Source of the DNA: Clostridium sp. 1001271st1 H5
GTDB taxonomy: Bacteria; Bacillota; Clostridia; Lachnospirales; Lachnospiraceae
NCBI RefSeq assembly: GCF_005845215.1
Contig: NZ_SPHO01000030.1
Location: 1-58,544, forward strand
Direction of reading: 5' to 3'
Length of the DNA stretch: 58,544 bases
Of this stretch, positions 1 through 7,100 are shown piece by piece. A program made the position numbers and the translations under genes. The first letter of the stretch is position 1. Every line of letters begins with the position of its first letter. The notes beneath the pieces are model-generated. The model ran no database searches and was not told the DNA's origin. It was given only the letters and a program-made list of their open reading frames with translations.

Positions 1-94
1 GCTTCCAGTCTACACCATGGGTTCTTTCTTTACAAGTTAGCCTCTGAACAGTAACAGATAGGACAGGAATGGTTCACAGTGCGGCCTGCATCTA

Positions 95-123
95 TTTACT
101 AACTCACTTTAAAGTGGTATAAT
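95..123 (+). promoter_or_regulatory. Sigma-A promoter with a palindromic spacer
   Basis: TTTACT (95-100), a 17-base spacer and a perfect TATAAT (118-123), ahead of the receiver-like gene. The spacer contains a perfect 12-bp palindrome, CACTTTAAAGTG, at 105-116. This is a natural place for a repressor or a spacer-distorting regulator, although no regulator can be assigned. The ribosome site AGAGGGTGAG lies at 134-143. Confidence 0.65.
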
Positions 124-146
124 GTAAATAGAAAGAGGGTGAGATT

Positions 147-515
147 ATGCGCAACATTATAATCGCTTCAAACAACCAGGAACTGCACCATCTTCTGTCT
201 TCATTTTTAGCACAAGCCGGTTACTCACATGTCTACTCATCCACTGACAGCAAGGAAACCTTCTCTCTGACTTATCGCTATAACCCCAAGCTTATCATCA
301 TTGATTTGGAACTGCCTTCGTGTGAATTAACAGATATTTTCAAATTTCTCTCAGGTCCTCAGCGCAGGATTGTGCTCTTTGTGGCCCCTCATCGTGAGGT
401 GGATGAAACTATTTTGGGATTGATAAAAAAGGGCTATACGCGTTTTGTCATACATCCCATTGACCGGAAGCTGTTTTTAAGAGAGGTTGAAGAAATTATC
501 AATTTAAATAAATAG
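147..515 (+). CDS. Degenerate response-regulator receiver domain, stand-alone
   Basis: The 122-residue protein has the length and alternating strand/helix pattern of a CheY-like receiver and nothing else. A hydrophobic strand ending in an aspartate (LIIIDLELP, near residue 53) occupies the phospho-acceptor position. The acidic pair normally found after strand 1 is absent (IIIASNNQ), and the conserved Lys-Pro after strand 5 reads His-Pro (FVIHPID). Phosphorylation chemistry is therefore probably impaired, and it may act as a pseudo-receiver or protein-interaction module. There is no output domain and no histidine kinase nearby. A partly deleted second copy of this gene lies at 2377-2508. The ATG start is set by an AGAGGGTGAG ribosome site, and the gene ends before a strong terminator at 589-623. 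The fold call is fairly secure; the function is unknown. Confidence 0.7.
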   Translation: MRNIIIASNNQELHHLLSSFLAQAGYSHVYSSTDSKETFSLTYRYNPKLIIIDLELPSCELTDIFKFLSGPQRRIVLFVAPHREVDETILGLIKKGYTRFVIHPIDRKLFLREVEEIINLNK

Positions 516-588
516 ATTCTGATACGCCTGAGAATTTGAATAAACTGGGCAGGACTGATTGGGGCTGTAAAAAACTCCCTCAAAAGAA

Positions 589-623
589 AAATCGCTGAGG
601 CCGTGTGACTTCAGCGATTTTTT
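589..623 (+). terminator. Intrinsic terminator after the receiver gene
   Basis: The stem ATCGCTGA (591-598) pairs with TCAGCGAT (611-618). It is flanked by an A-run on the left and six T on the right, so it could work in both directions. Confidence 0.85.
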
Positions 624-723
624 GATATACTTATTATATAGAGGCAATGGGAACAGTTATAGCTGGGTATGTAAAATCCTGTACAAAGAAACAGGGAGCA
701 TACGCAATAGTTAACACACTTTA

Positions 724-752
724 TTGCAGCATTCTATTAATCGTGATACAAT
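724..752 (+). promoter_or_regulatory. Promoter of the GntR-like gene
   Basis: TTGCAG (724-729), a 17-base spacer and TACAAT (747-752), about 58 bases upstream of the start codon at 810. Confidence 0.55.
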
Positions 753-809
753 TATGCCAGTACTTTATCTGAACAGAGTGTGAAATGATTTCCACACAGG
801 AGGAGAGGG

Positions 810-2198
810 ATGGAAAAGACAAACGAACTTTATGAGTTACTGTATGAGTATTTTGAATCCCGTATTCTCTTTGGATTTTACAGATACGATGAACAGCTGC
901 TGTCGTTACAACAACTCCGGGATATCTTTCATATGGGGCGAAATACGGTTCAGTCTGCACTGGATAAGCTTGAAAAAAACGGATACATAGAAACGCAGGA
1001 ACGGAAGATTGCCAGGGTTGCATACAGGGGAACAAGAGAGGTATTCAGAGAAAATACCGCCAAGTATTTTGTGCCGCGCAAAGAAGGAATCCTGGATTTT
1101 TGCTACGCAGGTGAATTGCTATTTAATCCTATGTGGGAGATAGCGATACATAATCCTGATGCGGACATAGTGGATTATCTAAAGAAAATCCATGGAGCGG
1201 AAAGCGCAATGATGGTAGCAATGCCCATAAAGCTGTATCTGGATGTCCTGCGTACCTTTCACAATGATTTACTTCTTAACCTTTACTGGCAATGCCTTCG
1301 TTACCTTAATTTTCTGTATCCGAGTAAACGTGAAATCAGAACCGGTACCATAGCGGAGGAAGTATTATCGGTGCGAACAATGGATGATTTAAAGACGGAG
1401 TTCGATTCCTATATTGACAGCGCACAAAATAAAGTAATTGATTTCATTGAATCCGCACGCGGTGAGTATCATCTTGAGGCCGTTCCGCAGATTCCGTTTA
1501 AGTGGAATATTTATCGCAGCCGTCCCCAGGTACGGTATACACTGGCCACTGTGGTCATACGTGAAATTATATGGGAGCGTTATCCGGTGGGGAGTTATCT
1601 TCCGTCCCTGCCTAACATGGCAGAGCAGTACCAGGTATCATTGAGTACGGTGCGCCGTACGGTTGCAGTGCTGAACTCTCTGGGTGTCACCAGGACCTAT
1701 ATGGGGATTGGAACCAAAGTCTGCCTGGAGCCCATGGATTTGAATCTCCTGAAGAAGGATGAAATCCGGGAAAACATGCTGCTGCATGGAGAAGGATTGC
1801 AGATTCTGGCATTGACGGTCCGCGGCGTGGCTCTCTTTACATTGGAGTCGGCCACGAAGGAGAAGAGGGATGAACTGCTGCAGGAAATCAGAAAACTTCA
1901 TGGAAAAACCAGCAGTATCCTGTGCATTGACGTTCTTTTAAGCTTCATCTCCAGAGAATGTCCTTCTGCAATGATACGGGAATGCTATGATAAATTAAGA
2001 GAACTGGCTGTATGGGGATATATTTTATCTGCCGTATTGATGAGTACCGGACAGCTGGACAATGATTTGTCTGATTTTATTGGGCGGCTGGAAAAAGATT
2101 TACAGTCAGGTGATTTGGCTTCGTTTTCCGATGAATGGAAGTTCTTTATTATGGACAGGTTAAATTACTTTTATTTGAAATTTGCATTTCTAAAATAA
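810..2198 (+). CDS. Transcriptional regulator with two GntR-type winged-helix domains
   Basis: The 462-residue protein begins with a GntR-type winged helix-turn-helix (about residues 5-70; recognition region near LRDIFHMGRNTVQSALDKLE). A second one follows at about 240-310 (MAEQYQVSLSTVRRTVAVLN, then a GIGTKV wing). The parts between and after them, about 75-235 and 315-462, are helical-looking and match no effector domain that I recognise: no aminotransferase, FCD or UTRA signature is visible. Two DNA-binding domains in one chain are unusual in this family, which normally gains two by dimerising. The start follows a strong AGGAGGAGAG site. It stands alone between an own promoter and a 55-bp repeat, and neighbours the surface-protein genes, which are plausible but unproven targets. 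Confidence 0.75.
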   Translation: MEKTNELYELLYEYFESRILFGFYRYDEQLLSLQQLRDIFHMGRNTVQSALDKLEKNGYIETQERKIARVAYRGTREVFRENTAKYFVPRKEGILDFCYAGELLFNPMWEIAIHNPDADIVDYLKKIHGAESAMMVAMPIKLYLDVLRTFHNDLLLNLYWQCLRYLNFLYPSKREIRTGTIAEEVLSVRTMDDLKTEFDSYIDSAQNKVIDFIESARGEYHLEAVPQIPFKWNIYRSRPQVRYTLATVVIREIIWERYPVGSYLPSLPNMAEQYQVSLSTVRRTVAVLNSLGVTRTYMGIGTKVCLEPMDLNLLKKDEIRENMLLHGEGLQILALTVRGVALFTLESATKEKRDELLQEIRKLHGKTSSILCIDVLLSFISRECPSAMIRECYDKLRELAVWGYILSAVLMSTGQLDNDLSDFIGRLEKDLQSGDLASFSDEWKFFIMDRLNYFYLKFAFLK

Positions 2199-2204
2199 GT
2201 AGGG

Positions 2205-2259
2205 ATTAGCTTTATGATACTTTACTATGGTCACAAAATAGTATATAACAGCAATACAT
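2205..2259 (+). repeat. Copy A of a 55-bp promoter-bearing repeat
   Basis: It is almost identical to 9479-9533, with an unbroken match over the first 40-odd bases and then scattered changes. It contains TTTACT (2221-2226), a 17-base spacer and TATAAC (2244-2249), a promoter-like pair in + orientation. Here it lies just after the GntR-like gene and upstream of the receiver-gene remnant, so it could transcribe 2256-2570. No open reading frame of clear meaning follows. Confidence 0.7.
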
Positions 2260-2376
2260 ACGGGGAAACTTCGCACAGTGAGTCCCCTGCTTCAGCTCCG
2301 CCCGGGTTCCGGACCTGAAACAGTGGCAAGGTAACGGTGGTGGATGCCCGCAGAATGCTCTTTGACGGAGGTTTTT

Positions 2377-2508
2377 GGTTACTCACATGTCTGCTCGTAC
2401 ACTGGCAGCAAGGAAACCATCTCTCTGACGTATCGCTATAACCCCAAGCTTATTAAACAAATAGAGTCTGATATGCCTGAGGATTTGAATCAACTGGGCA
2501 GAACTGAT
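2377..2508 (+). pseudogene. Internally deleted copy of the receiver gene
   Basis: Bases 2377-2451 match 219-295 of the intact receiver gene with only a few changes (shared GGTTACTCACATGTCT and TATCGCTATAACCCCAAGC). The match then jumps to about 504-559, the end of that gene and its downstream flank. About 208 bases covering the second half of the coding region are missing, and the 5' part up to codon 24 is also gone. What remains cannot make a receiver. The join and the preserved flank show that it arose by duplication followed by deletion, not by convergence. Confidence 0.8.
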
Positions 2509-2511
2509 AGT

Positions 2512-2547
2512 CACAGAGGATTACCGCTTTACTGGTAATCCTCTGTG
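2512..2547. terminator. Long perfect hairpin 3' of the collagen-like gene
   Basis: CACAGAGGATTACC (2512-2525) is a perfect inverted repeat of GGTAATCCTCTGTG (2534-2547), a 14-bp stem with an 8-base loop. It sits 22 bases past the stop of the minus-strand collagen-like gene. It lacks a T-run on either side, so it may work as a 3' stabiliser or need Rho rather than being a classical intrinsic terminator. Confidence 0.55.
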
Positions 2548-2569
2548 GCTATGTTAAGGTCATCATATT

Positions 2570-3754
2570 TTAGGTTGTGATAATTTCAGCTTTGCAAGTT
2601 GAGACAAAGGTGGGGTCGCTGTTATTTGATCCGGCCAGAACCAAAACACCGAATTCATTTCGAAGGACCGTGCCCTGTGCAACGGTCTGGCCTCCTGCGT
2701 TGATATCTACGCCTGCTGTCCCAACCGGCAGGTAAGCGCGTATGGCGGCCTGACAGTCAGCGTCGCATCCTGTGGGTGCCGGGGTGGGTGCCGGAAGATA
2801 GGTGATGGCGTTATTATATTCAGCGCTTGTGACCCTGACAGAGGCAATCCTGCAGATGGAGAGTGCTTCCTGGGGAACGCCCTGCGCATTGGTCAGCTGG
2901 AAAAGCCCTGAATTAGGGTTGGTATCAGGCGCCGGCAAAAGCGAGCCCGGCCTTCCGCTGGCATTATTGCCGCTTTCCATGGCAACAATTACATTATCTG
3001 TTGGGTAAAGCTGGATTATCTGCTGTAATATATTTCTCATCTGTTGTACACAGGCACAGCCTGCGGATAGCGGAGCAGGGCCGGTTACGCCAGTCGCTCC
3101 AGTGGCCCCGGTTGCACCAGTTGACCCGGTTATTCCGGTGGCTCCGGTGGGGCCGGTCAGTCCGGTTACGCCGGTGGCTCCGGTTGCACCAGTCGGTCCG
3201 GTTATTCCGGTGGCTCCGGTTGCACCAGTCGGCCCGGTTATTCCGGTGGCTCCGGTTGCACCAGTCGGTCCGGTTACACCAGTGGCTCCGGTTACACCAG
3301 TGGCTCCGGTTGCACCAGTGCTACCAGTCAATCCGGTTGCGCCGGTTAGTCCCATAGGGCCAGTCGGTCCCACATAGCCTTGCGGTCCCATGGCTCCGGT
3401 TGGCCCTGGAATACCCTGGGGCCCGGGAATACCCTGGGGTCCGGGAATACCCCTGGGGCCAGGAATACCCTGGGGTCCGGGATTTCCCTGAGGGCCGGGA
3501 ATACCCCTGGGGCCGGGATTTCCCTGGGGGCCCTGAGCTCCAGGGCAGCCCCGGGGACCCATTGGACCAGGAACGCCAGGGCAGCCCCGGGGGCCCATTG
3601 GCCCGGTTGGACCCTGACAGCATCCGCCGCAAAAAGAGTTAAGATTTGTATTTGCCGGTTCTGTATATCTGCCGTTGTTTTCGGAATAACCGTTGGAATT
3701 ACATCCATAAGGGTAATCTCCGCAGTTCATACCGTTTGCATAATCATATCTCAT
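2570..3754 (-). CDS. Collagen-like Gly-X-Y repeat protein, probable spore-surface (BclA-type) protein
   Basis: The 394-residue protein has three parts. A Tyr/Asn/Gly-rich head contains a Cys pair (CGGCCQ, about 1-47). A long uninterrupted Gly-X-Y tract follows (about 48-228), first Pro-rich (GPQGIPGPRG type) and then Thr-rich (GATGATGVTGPT type). The C-terminal domain is globular (about 229-394) with Cys residues (GCACVQQ, GCDADCQ, STCKAEI). No signal peptide is visible, as expected for a protein assembled on the spore from the mother cell rather than secreted. BclA-like exosporium filaments have this layout, and GXT-rich tracts in them are commonly O-glycosylated on Thr. The start follows AAGGAGTGAT. 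A sigma-K-like promoter lies upstream (3903-3930). A phage or other surface collagen-like protein is the alternative. The near-identical repeats make tract length likely to vary between strains. Confidence 0.75.
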   Translation of the reverse strand: MRYDYANGMNCGDYPYGCNSNGYSENNGRYTEPANTNLNSFCGGCCQGPTGPMGPRGCPGVPGPMGPRGCPGAQGPQGNPGPRGIPGPQGNPGPQGIPGPRGIPGPQGIPGPQGIPGPTGAMGPQGYVGPTGPMGLTGATGLTGSTGATGATGVTGATGVTGPTGATGATGITGPTGATGATGITGPTGATGATGVTGLTGPTGATGITGSTGATGATGATGVTGPAPLSAGCACVQQMRNILQQIIQLYPTDNVIVAMESGNNASGRPGSLLPAPDTNPNSGLFQLTNAQGVPQEALSICRIASVRVTSAEYNNAITYLPAPTPAPTGCDADCQAAIRAYLPVGTAGVDINAGGQTVAQGTVLRNEFGVLVLAGSNNSDPTFVSTCKAEIITT

Positions 3755-3902
3755 TCAATATCACTCCTTCACAATTTCATTGCAGACTGAATACAATTAA
3801 CCTGTCTGAATTTCCATTCGCTTAGACGTTTTTACATCCATAACATCATATAAAAACTACCACATAAAATCCATTTGGTAAGGACAAGGGTATCAGTTAA
3901 GA

Positions 3903-3930
3903 TATTATATGTGGGCGTCCCTGTTTTAGT
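3903..3930 (-). promoter_or_regulatory. Sigma-K-like sporulation promoter for the collagen-like gene
   Basis: Read on the minus strand: AC, 17 bases, then CATATAATA. This matches the published mother-cell sigma-K pattern (AC-N16/17-CATANNNTA). It implies a leader of about 140 bases. The -35 element is only two bases, so the call rests mainly on the -10 and on the nature of the gene. Confidence 0.4.
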
Positions 3931-4032
3931 GTTTTTGGAACTATATGAATGGGTCTGCGGGAACAGCAGTCTGTCAAAAAGATGGTGTTTATATCATAAG
4001 TAACGCAAATCTAACATTCTAACTGCATAAAT

Positions 4033-4069
4033 GTAACGGTCATGTTACGCCTGTTATTTATAATATAAT
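4033..4069 (+). promoter_or_regulatory. AT-rich promoter region with an inverted repeat, LPXTG adhesin gene
   Basis: Two overlapping TATAAT hexamers (4059-4064 and 4064-4069) lack a good -35 at the right distance. In its place is an inverted repeat, GTAAC-N6-GTTAC (4033-4048). A third GTAACG occurs near 4000. A -10 without a -35, with a dyad over the -35 position, suggests activator-dependent control. Confidence 0.4.
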
Positions 4070-4082
4070 CAGACAGTAACAG

Positions 4083-4124
4083 AAAAACCGGCCCGGCCTG
4101 TCACATAGGCGGAGCCGGTTTTTA
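4083..4124 (+). terminator. Terminator-like hairpin in the adhesin leader
   Basis: AAAACCGGC (about 4084-4092) pairs with GCCGGTTTT (4114-4122) and is followed by further T. It lies between the likely promoter and the ribosome site (AGGAGG near 4130). No plus-strand gene upstream needs a terminator here, so it may act as an attenuator. Confidence 0.5.
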
Positions 4125-4140
4125 AACACAGGAGGAATGT

Positions 4141-7100
4141 ATGAAAAAACCAATAAAGAAGTTGGCTGCATGGCTGCTGGTAACAATTCTTATGCTGCAA
4201 AATACCATGCTGACAGCCAAAGGAGCAGACTACGGTACAGACGAAACCGTCAGAACACCGGGAATCTACAGGGACGGCCGATATCTGAAGGACCAGGATA
4301 CAGTGAGAGAACAGGATGTCCTGGAATGGGTCACTGAAGTAAGCTTTTCCGGGGAATCAGAGGAGATAGAGATACCGGAAGGGCTGCTTTACTTTTCCAA
4401 AGCCAGGTCCCTTATCACATTAGCAGGACCGGACGGAACAGTAAGGGCAAAAACCAGCCTGTCAGAGGACCAAAGGATATTGACTGTGGAAAATCCGGAT
4501 TATGAGAAGAAAGAGAGACAGAAAAAGTCAGATGAGAAATTAATGAATTCTGATATCATAACCCCGCCGGATAATTTATTTCCATCAGACAATATATCAC
4601 CGACGGAAAGCCAGGAGCCAGGAAACGCAGAAGATGACGGCAGCAGCGAAAGTGCCTCCGGCAACAGCCAGGAAAACCCAGGCAATGAAAACTCATCCGG
4701 CAACAGCCAGGAAAACCCAGGCAACGAAAACACATCCGGCAACAGCCAGGAAAACCCAGGCAACGAAAACACATCCGACAACAGCCAGGAAAACCCCGGC
4801 AACGAAAGCACATCCGGCAACAGCCAGGAAAAACCCGGCAACGAAAACACATCCGACAACAGCCAGGAAAACCCAGGCAACGAAAACACATCCGGCAACA
4901 GCCAGGAAAACCCAGGCAATGAAAGCTCATCCGGCGGCATAATGGACAACAATGACAGCCAAACAATCTCCGGATACAGTAACTCTGCATCCATTCACAC
5001 GCATCCGGCGCTTCAAGCGTCTATAAGCCCCCGCGGCCGGCATCTTCTGACATCAGCAGAGAAGGATGCTCCGCTCGGCACAGATTCACAGGCAGCAAAG
5101 ATAAAACAGGAAGATGATGAAAACATCCAGAAGACAGAAGAATCAGACACATGGGAATGGGATTATATCCTGACAGTGCCCTGTACCATTGATACGGAAC
5201 AGGCCGCGGAGGACGGAACCATAAATATAGAAGGATTAAGTCTCCGAATCGCAGGAAACGATGCGGACGGAACAGCCCTGAATGAACTAAAATCCCAGCT
5301 TTACAAAGAGGATTCAGATGGCGGAGTGGGAGAGAGGATAACGGGAAACTATGCTGTCAGTCTGAATACCCCGTTATGGCTTAAAATGTCCATCCCATCC
5401 CTGAAGGATATGGATGCCGGAACAACATATCTGATAACGCTTCCGGATGCCCTTTCTCCGGTTGACGACGGAAGTATGTCCCTGGAAAAAGTTCTGGACG
5501 GAATATCATCCACTACATTCGGAGAAGTTGTCTGGACCTCCGGTTCCACCGTACTGGAAGTGACATTTATTGACTTCGGGCCAATTGCTGTCAGCGGCGG
5601 GACCATAACCTATAAGGATTTAAGAGATGTTGAAATCTACTATTCCTGTAAGCTGAACCATGATAATCTGGATACAGACGACAAGGGAATCGTGACAATC
5701 AGCCTGCCCGGAGGCACGGAGGTATCCTTCACCATATCCGAACGTTTACCGCAGCCCCCCAAATTAGAAAAAGACGGAACATGGGATGCCGACGGAACAA
5801 TACACTGGAAAATCACATACACACAGCCGGTTAAAGGTTATATAGAGGATAACCAGGATTCCATTCCGAAAATCATCCGGGACAGGATTCCTTCTGAATT
5901 GGAATATGCGGACGGAACAGCCCGGGCAGCGGCTCATTTAAACACAGTATCCGTCCCTCAATATGATAAGGATACCCAAATCCTGACCTGTGACATCAGC
6001 AGCCTGCCCCCCGGCGAGACAGTGGAAATCACCTATGATACCATACTGAAAGATAACACTCTGTCCAATATATGGGCAAGGCCAGGCGGAGGCTTAAGCT
6101 TTACCAATCAAGCGGAGGCCTTGGATGAAAATGGCGTTTCCGTAAATCCTTCTATACAGGCCGCAAAAACAGTTCAGGTCCCCTCTGACTGGCCGGGACG
6201 GAACATGATAGCAAAACACGGCAGAACCATTGAACCCCAAGCAGATGGTGACCAGTGGAAAATCAACTGGACCGTAACCGTCAATACAGTAAGCAGGGAT
6301 TTTGAACACCTGTATGTGATTGACGAAATGGGTAAGGGACTGGAACTGGACAAAGACAGCATTTTAATAAATGGAATCAACGCAGATGATATCAGTACAA
6401 TAGACAAAATAATAACCGCTGACCCGGTCAGCGCAAAGACAATGCTGGAAATCAAGCTGATAGAAAACAGTACTCCCAAAACAGCAGAAGCAGTCTATAC
6501 AATAACTTATACCACGGCCATTGACCAGGATTATTTTGACCAGAACAACCAGAATAGCCAGGCTGGACAGGGACTGACAGCAGAGGACCTGTCCAATAAA
6601 GTGAGCCTTGATTATGCCTGGCCGGACGGCAGCGGTCCTGGCAGCGACCGGATGCCTCCTTCTGTTTCCAAAGGTCCCGGCGACCTGAACATTAATAATA
6701 ACCTGATACTTAAATCAGCCCGTGCTTACGATAAATCGGCCCATACAATCACATGGACCGTGACCGTCAATCCCAATAAAGTAAACATGACAAGCATACA
6801 TCTGACAGATGAGCTGATTACGCCGCCGGCTCCCGGAGAATACAGGCATGTGTTTGTTCCGGGGGCTTCAACGGAAGAGGTTGAGGCCAACAAAGATGAT
6901 TGCCTGGATGCTATCTGCGCCGCCATTGAAAAGGGGCTTGAACAGGCAGGAATAACCGGCGCAAATCCGGATTGTTTTAACAGAAACAATGTGTCATTGG
7001 ACTCTGTGCAGGGCCAGTCCGGTAATCCATCCCCTGTCCTGGCACTGGACCTGCTGGATATCAGATTAGGAGACATCGGAAAAAACAGCTTTGATTTTAC

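Noticed and set aside
3001..3790. Several plus-strand open frames opposite the collagen-like gene
   Set aside because: They are shadows of the GC-rich Gly-X-Y repeats and have repetitive low-complexity products without ribosome sites.
3755..4140. Cyclic-di-GMP riboswitch upstream of the surface genes
   Set aside because: Expected because of the many GGDEF genes, but the conserved cores of either known class were not found in the leaders.
4660..4932. Regular 39-bp repeats that could be read as a CRISPR array
   Set aside because: There are no unrelated spacers; the units are contiguous, in frame and encode a protein repeat.
4500..4994. Minus-strand frames opposite the adhesin repeat
   Set aside because: The products are repetitive mirror images of the coding repeat, with no supporting start signal.
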